This document shows positions 1 through 6,159 of a DNA stretch of 8,280 nucleotides, piece by piece; position 1 is the stretch's first letter; each line of letters opens with the position of its first letter. The DNA comes from Rhodocyclaceae bacterium (GTDB lineage Bacteria > Pseudomonadota > Gammaproteobacteria > Burkholderiales > Rhodocyclaceae), in assembly GCA_020849155.1 (NCBI GenBank), contig JADLGU010000310.1, forward strand, positions 1 through 8,280, written 5' to 3'. Below the pieces are notes generated by a model. That model was not told where the DNA came from. It saw only the letters and a program-made list of their open reading frames with translations, and ran no database searches. The position numbers were made by a program, and so were the translations under genes.

Positions 1-18
1 ACGACGAGAACGCCATGA
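1..18 (+). CDS. possible 3' tail of an upstream gene
   Basis: Reading in the frame that ends at base 18 gives Thr-Thr-Arg-Thr-Pro and then TGA. That TGA overlaps the next gene's ATG at base 15 as ATGA. The same four-base junction recurs through this window (3492, 5673, 6261, 6804), which is the reason to suspect that an upstream operon member ends here. Only five codons are visible, so neither the frame nor the product can be established. Confidence 0.35.
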   Translation, partial: TTRTP

Positions 19-782
19 ACAAACCGAACGACCTGAACATCGAGGTGATCCCGCAAAGCCGGTGGATGGCCCGCAGCACGCTCGGCCACTTCAAGCGCGA
101 CGACATTCCGGTGAAAGCTACTCAGCGGGTCTTGCTGGCCCAGCCCGGCATCTTGCGCGTGCTCGCCAAGGCTTTCGAACCGGTGTCACGCGACGCCTAC
201 TACATCGGCACCGACGCGCGGCGCATCCTGACCGACCGGGTCAGCGCCAAGATCTACCAGGAGGACGAGATCTTCAAGGCAGAGACAGCCATCAACAGCC
301 ACCTGGAGCGCATCAACGACTTTTTCGACCGCCGCATCAAGCAGGCCGAGGAGCGACTGCGCGCGGCCGGTTTCGATCCCGAGGGCTTCAAGCAAAACGC
401 CAAGGTGTATGAGGCGATCTGCACCAGTCGCACCGCGACCGAATACATCAACATCATCAAGAAGGCTGACCTCTACACCGGCTTCAACGAATACCTGTCG
501 ATCGTCGGCGAGCTTTCCGACAACCCGAACGAGTCGCAGCGCGCCAAGCTGAACAACGAGCGCGAAATCCGCGGCCACCTGTTCTCCATCACCCGCCTCA
601 CCTCCAAGCATTTCCAGCTGATCCGGCGCATTTGCCACGGCGTCATGGATCAGCGCCGCGAGGAACGCGTCAAGCAGTCCGAGCGGGACAAGCGCCGCAA
701 CAAGGAGGCCAAGGGGAAGAACCTGAACAAGGCGCAGCAGGAGATGGACAAGCTCGCCCAGCCGGCGGCGGCCAGCGCCTGA
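15..782 (+). CDS. charged helical protein, possibly AcaB/DUF1845-like conjugative-element protein
   Basis: This is a 255-aa protein with no signal peptide or membrane segment. It is rich in predicted helix. Residues about 85-120 look amphipathic or coiled-coil, and the tail from about 210 is packed with Arg, Lys and Glu (QRREERVKQSERDKRRNKEA), as expected for an RNA-, DNA- or protein-binding tail. The middle (KADLYTGFNEYLSIVGEL, then a helix pair with many Arg) reminds me of the DUF1845/AcaB proteins (ICE 'PFL_4669' family) found in ICEs and IncC-type plasmids. That is recall of general pattern, not a motif match. The start overlaps a possible upstream stop (ATGA) and has only a weak SD. The helicase gene follows after 28 bases. 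It could equally be an unrelated element-specific protein. Confidence 0.8.
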   Translation: MNKPNDLNIEVIPQSRWMARSTLGHFKRDDIPVKATQRVLLAQPGILRVLAKAFEPVSRDAYYIGTDARRILTDRVSAKIYQEDEIFKAETAINSHLERINDFFDRRIKQAEERLRAAGFDPEGFKQNAKVYEAICTSRTATEYINIIKKADLYTGFNEYLSIVGELSDNPNESQRAKLNNEREIRGHLFSITRLTSKHFQLIRRICHGVMDQRREERVKQSERDKRRNKEAKGKNLNKAQQEMDKLAQPAAASA

Positions 783-788
783 CTAGCA

Positions 789-808
789 GGGCGGAGGGGC
801 GGGGGCGG
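789..808 (+). promoter_or_regulatory. G-rich ribosome-binding region of the helicase gene
   Basis: The 28-base gap between the first gene and the helicase ATG at 811 holds a run that is almost all purine, with G-runs of 3, 2, 4, 5 and 2. It includes the SD-like GGAGGGG (793-799). It sets the helicase start at 811. Because the G-runs are closely spaced, the transcript could fold into a weak G-quadruplex over the ribosome-binding site, but this is speculative. Confidence 0.4.
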
Positions 809-810
809 AC

Positions 811-2691
811 ATGCACGGACTCAACCCGGCCCAGTTCGATGCCGTCACCGCCGAGGAGAACCTGCTGTGCTGCGCCTGTCCGGGCAGCGGCAAGACGCGG
901 GTGCTAATCAACAAGGTTCAGCACGTCCTCGCCCGGCATCCCGACGCCAGCATCATCCTGACGACCTTCAGCCGAGATGCAACCAACGAGATGCGCGAAC
1001 GGCTGGGCCGCGCGCTTTCACCGGGGCTGATGCAGAAACTCAGCGTGGGCACCTTCCACGCCCTGGCCCTGAGGCAGCTCAAGGCGATCGGCGCCGCCGG
1101 TCACATCCTCAACACCATCGAGACCAACCATATCATCCTGCGTGCGCTCGAGGAGACGGGCGTGATGCTCTCCCTCGACGAGGCGGAACTGGCAATCTCG
1201 ACCTGCAAGATCGATCCGGACTACGCTGAGAAGAACCCGCCGGCGGCGCGCCTGACGCGCATCTACCAACGCGAGCTGGCGGCGCGAGGCGCCTGCGACT
1301 TCGTCGACATCATCGCCCGCGCCAACACCATGATGGCCGCCGGCCAACTTGAGCTGATGCCGGCCTCGCACGTCTTCTGCGATGAATTCCAGGACATCGA
1401 CCGCCTGCAATTCGAGTGGCTGCGCCACCACATCGCCGGCGAGCGCGAGGTATGCGTCGTCGGCGACGCCGACCAGTGCATCTACGGCTTCCGCCGGTCG
1501 CTTGGCTACCGCGGCATGATGGACTACGTGGCCATGACCGGCGCGCGCATCATCACCTTGGGCGCCAACTACCGGTCGACCAGCCGCATCCTTGAGCATG
1601 CCAGCCGTCTGATCGCGCACAACCTCGACCGCGTCAAGATGGAAATGACCGCCGTGCGCGGCGACGGTCATGCCCCGGAACTCGTCAAGGTCGCGCGGCA
1701 GGACGGCCAGGCCGACCACATCATCGAGGCGTTGGCCGTGCTCTGTCGCGACAACCCCGTGCCGAAGCCGCTGGCCGACCGTCAGCCCTTCCGCTTCGGT
1801 GTAAACAAGGGCCAGGCCGCGGTACTCGCCCGCACCAACCGTCAGCTGCTCACCATCGAGCGCAAGTTCATCGAGAGCCGTGTGCCCTATTTGCGCACTG
1901 GCCGCTCCTTGTGGGACGACCAGATCCTGCCGCAGGTTTTCGTCTCCCTCCTGCAGTCGCTGCACGCCCGCAACGGCGTCGGCATCGAGGTGGCCCTGCG
2001 CTGGGCGCGCGTGCCGGACAGCCTGATCCGCGCTTTGGCCGAGCGCGTCGGAGGCAACCTCTGGGCGCTGCTCGACCCGCAGCTGCCTGCACCAGCCGGC
2101 ATCCCCGGCGGGCCGGTCGTCGAGAGCCTGGTCGAGCAGGGGCGGGGCTGGGCGCGCAAGCTGGGCAAGGACTATCCGGATTCGTCCGCGCAGGGGGTGA
2201 TCTATGGCGTGGCCGCCTGGATGATCAACGTCCTGAAGGACACCTGCGGCGAGGATGCCGATGCGGGGGATGACCGCCAGCGCCGGCCGCGCGATTTGAA
2301 GGATCTGTGGATGGTCGACGTCGTCAAGGACACCCTGGATGTCTTCCGGGGCAACCTGCCGCAGCGGATCGCCCTGGCGCGCCAGGACGAGAGCCAGAAC
2401 ATCCCGCGCGTGATCCTCAGCACCTTTCACGCCGCGAAGGGACTGGAATGGGAGAACGTCTTCCTCGTCGACCTGGTGGCCGGCTCGGTGCCCAAGTCCG
2501 GCCCGGAGGCCTCCGACGAGGAGATCGAGGAGGAGCGGCGCGTCTTCTACGTGGCCATGACGCGCGCGCGCGATCGCCTCTATCTGTACACCTACCACAA
2601 GAAGAATGGCGCCCCCAGCGAGTTCCTCGCCGAGGCCGGATTTGTCATGCAGCAGCCACAACAACAACCCAGCAACGCTTGTCATGCCTGA
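811..2691 (+). CDS. UvrD/Rep-family SF1A DNA helicase (3'-5' type)
   Basis: This is a 626-aa ATP-dependent DNA helicase of superfamily 1A with all the motifs in order. The Q motif is LNPAQFDAV (4-12) and the Walker A is PGSGKT with Lys28. Motif Ia is TTFSRDATNEM (51-61) and motif II is DEFQD (191-195). Motif III is VGDADQCIYGFR (217-228) and motif IV is NYRST with Arg255. Motif V is TFHAAKGLEW (538-547) and motif VI is VAMTRARDRL (581-590) with the arginine finger. Enzymes of this family unwind duplex DNA 3'-5' in repair, rolling-circle replication or plasmid transfer. At 626 aa it is shorter than chromosomal UvrD/PcrA (about 720 aa). It ends in a Gln-rich tail (QQPQQQP) with no nuclease domain. 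The next gene starts inside its last codons, so the two are probably co-translated. The host role is not known, but the context suggests a mobile-element helicase. Confidence 0.95.
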   Translation: MHGLNPAQFDAVTAEENLLCCACPGSGKTRVLINKVQHVLARHPDASIILTTFSRDATNEMRERLGRALSPGLMQKLSVGTFHALALRQLKAIGAAGHILNTIETNHIILRALEETGVMLSLDEAELAISTCKIDPDYAEKNPPAARLTRIYQRELAARGACDFVDIIARANTMMAAGQLELMPASHVFCDEFQDIDRLQFEWLRHHIAGEREVCVVGDADQCIYGFRRSLGYRGMMDYVAMTGARIITLGANYRSTSRILEHASRLIAHNLDRVKMEMTAVRGDGHAPELVKVARQDGQADHIIEALAVLCRDNPVPKPLADRQPFRFGVNKGQAAVLARTNRQLLTIERKFIESRVPYLRTGRSLWDDQILPQVFVSLLQSLHARNGVGIEVALRWARVPDSLIRALAERVGGNLWALLDPQLPAPAGIPGGPVVESLVEQGRGWARKLGKDYPDSSAQGVIYGVAAWMINVLKDTCGEDADAGDDRQRRPRDLKDLWMVDVVKDTLDVFRGNLPQRIALARQDESQNIPRVILSTFHAAKGLEWENVFLVDLVAGSVPKSGPEASDEEIEEERRVFYVAMTRARDRLYLYTYHKKNGAPSEFLAEAGFVMQQPQQQPSNACHA

Positions 2692-3133
2692 AGAACGCAA
2701 CTACCACGAAAAGGTCGGCCCCGTCGTGGGCGGCCGCGTCGCCGCCATTTTTGTCGCCGGCATGGTTGGCCCGGGCGCAGCCGAATCGCTGCTGACTTGG
2801 GTGGACCTGTCAGAAGCGCGCGACGTCGAGATCGTGCCGCTGCTGCACGCCCTGGAGCTGGAGGAGCGCTACCTGGAGCAGGTGCTCGACTTCGACGAGC
2901 CGCCAAAGCCGTTCTACGGCGGCGAACTGAACCTGCGCGCGCTCGAGCCGGCCTTCGATGTCGACCGTCTGATCTGCCTAGTCACGCTGCGCGACGACGG
3001 CCAGGTGTACGCCTCTCGCAACTACGAGGGCGTCGAAATGACCCAGCTCGAAGCATTGCACGAGCAATTCGACGCGATCAGCAACTCGGTGATTGAGCAC
3101 GGCATGGCCAAGCGCCGCCGACGCGCCAACTAA
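2684..3133 (+). CDS. hypothetical 149-aa protein
   Basis: I do not recognise this protein. The ATG at 2684 overlaps the helicase stop by eight bases (ATGCCTGA). No SD is visible before it, so re-initiation by ribosomes finishing the helicase is the likely means of translation. An in-frame ATG at 2606 would give 175 aa but lies entirely within the helicase end and is less likely. The N-terminal half has a short hydrophobic stretch (GRVAAIFVAGMVGPGAAESL, residues 17-36), too polar and short for a clear membrane segment. The middle is acidic (ALELEERYLEQVLDFDEPPK). There is a beta-like LICLVTLRDDGQVYASRNY, and the end is basic (KRRRRAN). No catalytic motif was seen. Confidence 0.75.
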   Translation: MPEERNYHEKVGPVVGGRVAAIFVAGMVGPGAAESLLTWVDLSEARDVEIVPLLHALELEERYLEQVLDFDEPPKPFYGGELNLRALEPAFDVDRLICLVTLRDDGQVYASRNYEGVEMTQLEALHEQFDAISNSVIEHGMAKRRRRAN

Positions 3134-3172
3134 TTCCAGAAAGGCATGCCCCGGCAAAGTAGATTGGCCAGA

Positions 3173-3177
3173 TGGAG
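3173..3177 (+). promoter_or_regulatory. SD that places the next start at 3184
   Basis: TGGAG lies six bases before the ATG at 3184. The alternative in-frame ATG at 3172 overlaps this SD and has no SD of its own, so 3184 is the better start. The 50-base gap from 3134 to 3183 is one of the few breaks in the chain of overlapping genes. I see no convincing -35/-10 pair in it, only the short palindrome GGCATGCC at 3143-3150. Confidence 0.5.
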
Positions 3178-3183
3178 AAAACG

Positions 3184-3495
3184 ATGAAGACGAACACCGC
3201 ACCCGATGACCTGCCCGAAGTCTGCTACGCCGTGGTGAGCGAGACCCCCGGCAAGCGCATCGGCATCATCAACCGGGGCGACCTGGGATTCTACCCGTCC
3301 GACATGGACATCGAAGGCGACAGCCTTACGGAGGTCCACCGCCGCGTCGAGCGGCTCAACCTGCGCCTGGGCGTCACGCCCGCGCAGGCCTCGCGCATGC
3401 TCGCCGGCTCGATGTTCGGCTGGGATACCCCCGCGGCGCTGCTGACGCCGGAAGAATTCGCCACGAAATGCGCGGGCCGGGTGGAGGGCGCATGA
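3184..3495 (+). CDS. hypothetical 103-aa protein with AGSMFGWDTPAA motif
   Basis: This is a small soluble protein. Residues 12-40 look like a beta-rich unit (VCYAVVSETPGKRIGIINRG). A helix (48-62) follows, and then LGVTPAQASRMLAGSMFGWD (62-81). I recall short C-terminal segments of this 'AQ..AMLAGSMFGWD.PAA' kind in small proteins of phages and conjugative elements, but I know of no established function. With the start at 3184 it has 103 aa; from the ATG at 3172 it would have 107. Its TGA overlaps the next ATG (ATGA at 3492), so the two genes are coupled. Confidence 0.75.
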   Translation: MKTNTAPDDLPEVCYAVVSETPGKRIGIINRGDLGFYPSDMDIEGDSLTEVHRRVERLNLRLGVTPAQASRMLAGSMFGWDTPAALLTPEEFATKCAGRVEGA

Positions 3496-3878
3496 GTCTG
3501 ATCACCCACGCCGAAATCGTTGCCCGTCGCAAGCTGGCGCCCCTGCCGCCCGGATGGATCGTGAGTGCCTGGAAACCGTCCGGGAGGGACGGCATCCTCG
3601 TCTGCGGCGGCGTCCCGCGTGCTGTCCCCCTCTGGGGCAGCCTGAGCGGCAAGCTCTTCGAGGGGGAGCCGCAGTCCGTCCTGGTGAGTTACGAGGATAT
3701 CCGCGCGGAATCCCGGCGCTTCGAAGCGGCTACCGGCAAGTGTGGCGACTGCCTCGGCAGCGGGCGCGCAACGACGCAGGAACGCCGGGGCAGGACGCCG
3801 CGGCAGTGCGCATGCCCGCGCTGCGCGGGGACCCGGTGTGCCCCTGTCACACATCCGGAGCAGGCCCATGCCGGCTAA
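3492..3878 (+). CDS. hypothetical 128-aa protein with DnaJ-like C-terminal cysteine cluster
   Basis: The start at 3492 is set by the ATGA overlap with the preceding stop. The N-terminal 80 residues have no recognised domain. The C-terminal part has C84-x2-C87 in CGDCLGSGR and C108-x2-C111 in CPRCAGTR, with extra cysteines at 106 and 116. This is the double CxxCxGxG pattern of the DnaJ/HSP40 zinc-binding region, here with about 20 residues between the halves and with Arg in place of the last Gly. It lacks a J domain, so it is not DnaJ; a lone zinc module of this kind usually binds protein or nucleic acid. The gene overlaps the next one by 11 bases in another frame. The function is unknown. Confidence 0.72.
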   Translation: MSLITHAEIVARRKLAPLPPGWIVSAWKPSGRDGILVCGGVPRAVPLWGSLSGKLFEGEPQSVLVSYEDIRAESRRFEAATGKCGDCLGSGRATTQERRGRTPRQCACPRCAGTRCAPVTHPEQAHAG

Positions 3879-4371
3879 ACGCTTCCTGCTTGCCAGCCTG
3901 CTGCTTCTGGCCGCCGTCCCCAGTCTCGCGGCAGATACCGATCTCGACGTGCTGGTGCGCGAGACGGCGCGCGAGCGGCTGCCGATGGAGACCATCTTAT
4001 GGGGGCGTCCGGTGCGCGCCGTGCCCTACGGCGCCGGCGGCGACTGCCAGAGGGTCGGACTGATCCACCTCGACAACCGCATGCGCGACGGCAGCGAGCG
4101 CATCGACAACTACAAGGTATGCGGTACCAGCATCGCCCGCATCGACGATCTACCGCCCTCGCTGCCCAACGACCCGCAGTTCAAGCAGGTCACCCGCATG
4201 GCCCTGGTGGGCGCCGCTCGCTACGGACGCCGCAGGGCGACCGCCCAGGGCTACCTCATCAGTTCGACGCGGCTGGGCATGGCCGATGGCCGCGGCTGCG
4301 CGCAAGTCGAGACGACGGTCACCTATGAAGGTCTGCTGGTGGCGCACTCCGCAGGCACCGTCTGCCCCTGA
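3868..4371 (+). CDS. small exported (periplasmic) protein, unknown function
   Basis: The ATG at 3868 has GGAG seven bases upstream (3857-3860) and gives 167 aa. It begins with a classic Sec signal peptide: a positive start (MPAKR), a hydrophobic core (FLLASLLLLAAVPSL) and a likely cut after the Ala-Ala around residues 21-22. There is no Cys at the cut, so it is not a lipoprotein. The mature part has four cysteines (60, 85, 144, 166), an even number that fits two disulfides in the periplasm. No known domain was recognised. It is the only clearly exported product among otherwise cytoplasmic or membrane proteins. Conjugative elements do carry small periplasmic proteins (entry exclusion, pilus assembly), but nothing here proves such a role. 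Confidence 0.8.
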   Translation: MPAKRFLLASLLLLAAVPSLAADTDLDVLVRETARERLPMETILWGRPVRAVPYGAGGDCQRVGLIHLDNRMRDGSERIDNYKVCGTSIARIDDLPPSLPNDPQFKQVTRMALVGAARYGRRRATAQGYLISSTRLGMADGRGCAQVETTVTYEGLLVAHSAGTVCP

Positions 4372-4380
4372 AAGGATCCC

Positions 4381-4611
4381 ATGGACGAGCGCGAATTCGA
4401 ACAAGCGGCGAGGAACACCGAGCAGATCAATGCGGCCGGACTGGAGCGGGTGCGCCAGCTGCTTGAGCCGGAGAGCCATCCCGACTTCGACGGCAAGCAC
4501 TGCATCGACTGCTACAACCAGATTCCGAAGGAACGCCTGCAGGCCGGGCGCATTCGCTGCACGGATTGCCAGTCCCTGCTGGAAGAGTTGCGCCGGAGGC
4601 GGCTGGCGTGA
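4381..4611 (+). CDS. TraR/DksA-type C4 zinc-finger protein
   Basis: This 76-aa protein is the size of TraR, the plasmid F protein that binds the secondary channel of RNA polymerase and alters promoter choice as DksA with ppGpp does. It starts with an acidic MDEREFE, followed by NTEQINAAGLERVRQ, which resembles the TraR N-terminus, where an acidic residue reaches toward the polymerase active site. The zinc finger is C41-x2-C44 then C60-x2-C63, with the family's IP (residues 48-49) and CxxCQ ending. The loop between cysteine pairs has 15 residues against the usual 17. AAAGGA four bases upstream serves as SD. Its TGA overlaps the next gene's GTG (GTGA), so it is coupled to the nuclease gene. The family call is firm; the target promoters are unknown. 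Confidence 0.85.
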   Translation: MDEREFEQAARNTEQINAAGLERVRQLLEPESHPDFDGKHCIDCYNQIPKERLQAGRIRCTDCQSLLEELRRRRLA

Positions 4612-5051
4612 GGCTCACTCTGCGAGCCTTGCAACGCGCAGGATGTCGGGTGGCGGCAATCACCCCGGCAGCGGCCGTGCCGGCGAAGGAGCAGCGGCGC
4701 GCGGGGCCGACCCCTCACGACATTTTGTGGGACGCTGTGCGCGCCCGCTACGCCAGTGCGCGGCGCGAACACCCGGCCGGCGTGCCGGGGCGGCGTTTCC
4801 GGCTGGACATCGCCATCGTCGCGCGGCGCCTCGCCGTCGAGGTCGATGGCTGGGCCTGGCACGGTAGGCATAAGGGCGACTTCGTCCGCGACCGCGAGCG
4901 CCAGAACCTGCTCACGCTGCACGGCTGGCGGGTGCTGCGCTTCACGGCCGGGCAGATCCGCAAGGACATCGGCACGGTGATGGCCACCATCGGCCAGGCC
5001 TGCGCTGCGAAGGAAACACGCATCAAGGAGGAGAAGAAAATATGCATGTGA
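4608..5051 (+). CDS. DUF559/Vsr-like PD-(D/E)XK endonuclease
   Basis: The GTG at 4608 is chosen because GGAGG lies nine bases upstream and the start overlaps the TraR-like stop as GTGA; it gives 147 aa. The conserved core is a nuclease-fold block: RRFRLDIAIV with Asp67, then LAVEVDGWAWHG with Glu78 and Asp80, then RERQNLLTLHGWRVLRF (residues 96-112). The D...ExD spacing and the RxxxQNxxxxxGWRVLRF ending are those of the DUF559 domain proteins and of Vsr mismatch endonuclease (restriction-endonuclease-like fold). Phage- and element-encoded members cut or nick DNA, but their substrates are mostly unstudied. HDILWDAVRARY (37-48) resembles the leading helix of such proteins. The Lys/Glu-rich tail runs into the SD of the next gene, which overlaps by 10 bases. 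Confidence 0.85.
   Translation: MRLTLRALQRAGCRVAAITPAAAVPAKEQRRAGPTPHDILWDAVRARYASARREHPAGVPGRRFRLDIAIVARRLAVEVDGWAWHGRHKGDFVRDRERQNLLTLHGWRVLRFTAGQIRKDIGTVMATIGQACAAKETRIKEEKKICM
5025..5033 (+). promoter_or_regulatory. strong SD inside the nuclease gene
   Basis: AAGGAGGAG is a near-perfect anti-SD complement eight bases before the ATG at 5042, and it lies inside the 3' end of the endonuclease gene. It confirms the start at 5042 and suggests the 89-aa protein is made well without needing re-initiation. Confidence 0.7.
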
Positions 5052-5311
5052 TCGGCCACGCCAAGGTGAGTGAAGCGCCCGGCACGCGCACCAGTTGTCC
5101 CTGGGGGGATGTCTCCGAGATCGCCGGCAAGGAACTGCCCGTCTTCGATCGCAACCGCCGCGGCGATTGCCTTTGCCTCGTCCCCGGGAAGGGCCTAGTC
5201 GATGTGAGCCACGCCGATGTGGCGGCCTTTCGTGTCGCCGAAGAGTTCGACCCGGTTGCCCAGATGCGGCAGTGGGCCGAGTCCTGGTTGTTCAGGAGGG
5301 TCGAATCGTGA
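5042..5311 (+). CDS. hypothetical 89-aa protein
   Basis: I do not recognise this protein. It is soluble, with the cysteines GDCLCLVPG (a CxC pair, residues 42-50) and one more at residue 19 (SCPWGD). A VDVSHADVAAFRVAEEFDP segment looks like a beta strand leading into a helix, and the end is amphipathic (MRQWAESWLFRRV). It overlaps the nuclease stop by 10 bases and its own stop makes a GTGA overlap with the next gene. The very strong SD at 5025-5033 supports it as a real gene. Confidence 0.75.
   Translation: MHVIGHAKVSEAPGTRTSCPWGDVSEIAGKELPVFDRNRRGDCLCLVPGKGLVDVSHADVAAFRVAEEFDPVAQMRQWAESWLFRRVES
5294..5300 (+). promoter_or_regulatory. SD that sets a GTG start at 5308
   Basis: AGGAGGG is seven bases before the GTG at 5308, which shares GTGA with the preceding stop. 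The in-frame ATG at 5326 has no comparable SD, so the GTG start is preferred. Confidence 0.65.
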
Positions 5312-5676
5312 AGGGTATCGAGAGCATGAAGGTCCGCGAGGAGAGGCCGTGGTACGGCTGCGCCATTGCCATCATGGTGTTCAACCTCGCGATCCATGTC
5401 TGGCAGCTCGACCCGAAGCCTTTCTACAACGAGGACGTCCACGCCGGCGTGATGGTCCTCCTGCTCGCTGTCCTGCTGTTCTGCCTGCTGAAGGCTTACC
5501 GGCAGGAGATTCTTCGCGAAGGAATCTATCGCGCTTATCTAGCCCGCTTCGACGTCAATTCCCTGATCAGGGCGGCCTCTTCGCCGGAACTCACGCAACG
5601 CTCCAAGGAAGCGATCGCGGCTTTCCTCGACGAGCGCCTCGCCAGCTGGTCGGTGTGCGGGAGGGCGGCATCATGA
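5308..5676 (+). CDS. small membrane protein with two transmembrane helices
   Basis: From GTG 5308 (SD AGGAGGG, GTGA overlap) this protein has 122 aa. It carries two hydrophobic helices, about residues 16-34 (GCAIAIMVFNLAIHVW) and 46-63 (AGVMVLLLAVLLFCLL), with a short loop between. A soluble C-terminal tail of about 60 residues follows. The basic flanks (KVREERP before helix 1, KAYRQE after helix 2) suggest that both ends face the cytoplasm. No family was recognised. It is followed at once (ATGA) by another membrane protein, so the two may work together. Confidence 0.78.
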   Translation: MKGIESMKVREERPWYGCAIAIMVFNLAIHVWQLDPKPFYNEDVHAGVMVLLLAVLLFCLLKAYRQEILREGIYRAYLARFDVNSLIRAASSPELTQRSKEAIAAFLDERLASWSVCGRAAS

Positions 5677-6152
5677 ACTGCGCCGAGCATCCATTCGAGG
5701 CCGCGGTCGCCGTGTGCCCCGGCTGCCAGCGTGGCCTGTGTGCGGCCTGTGCCGCCGAGTTCGGCCAGCCTGTCTGCGCGCCCTGCGTGATGGCGCACAA
5801 CAAGGGCGTGATCCGCAGCTTCACTTTCAAGCTGGCGATGATGGTGGTGCTGTGCGCCGCCTCGCTCGGCCTCGCCTGGGGCCTGCTCGAGGCGAAGTAC
5901 CTGGCCCTGCTCGGCGCCACCTCGGCCTTCGCGCCGTGGGGTTGGGAATTCATGCGCCGGCTCGGCCTCGCGCGCGACGTCGAGTACGTCAGCCCCGTCG
6001 TGCAACTCTCCAACATCCTGCTGCAGCTGCTCGGCGCCATGCTGCTCGGCTTGGTGGTCGGCCCCTACCAGCTCTACAAGGCGGTGAAGGAAATCCGCAC
6101 CGCGCGGAGTACCAATCACCACATCGAGGAAACCCGTGGCGCCACGACCTGA
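5673..6152 (+). CDS. B-box-like zinc-finger membrane protein
   Basis: The ATG at 5673 shares ATGA with the preceding stop and has GGGAGGG seven bases upstream (5659-5665). The protein is 159 aa. Residues 3-38 hold one His and seven Cys in regular spacing: C3-x2-H6-x8-C15-x2-C18-x4-C23-x2-C26-x8-C35-x2-C38. This matches the prokaryotic 'B-box zinc finger' layout (two zinc sites) often placed before membrane helices. Hydrophobic segments follow at about 52-72 (LAMMVVLCAASLGLAWGLL), a weaker one at about 76-93, and 112-131 (LLQLLGAMLLGLVVGP), then a basic tail. The zinc module would probably sit on the cytoplasmic side as a protein-binding knob. No substrate or pathway is evident. Confidence 0.8.
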   Translation: MNCAEHPFEAAVAVCPGCQRGLCAACAAEFGQPVCAPCVMAHNKGVIRSFTFKLAMMVVLCAASLGLAWGLLEAKYLALLGATSAFAPWGWEFMRRLGLARDVEYVSPVVQLSNILLQLLGAMLLGLVVGPYQLYKAVKEIRTARSTNHHIEETRGATT

Positions 6153-6159
6153 TTTTCAC

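Noticed and set aside
2651..2675. CAA/CAG-rich run as a tandem repeat
   Set aside because: It encodes the short Gln-rich end of the helicase and has no regular repeat unit.
1018..2700. 560-aa open frame on the minus strand
   Set aside because: It is the antisense shadow of the helicase gene, which has every SF1A motif in the plus frame. Long antisense frames are expected in high-GC DNA, and its translation shows no domain.
3143..3150. GGCATGCC palindrome as a terminator
   Set aside because: It is only eight bases, with no stem extension and no T-run.
5217..5672. N-terminal extension of the B-box protein frame
   Set aside because: The frame is open upstream, but that part is an out-of-frame reading of the 89-aa and 122-aa genes. 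The ATG at 5673 with GGGAGGG and an ATGA junction is a better start.
5535..6122. 195-aa open frame on the minus strand
   Set aside because: It overlaps the two membrane-protein genes, which have SDs, ATGA junctions and clear hydrophobic helices. The antisense frame is His/Gly/Ala-rich with no recognisable feature.
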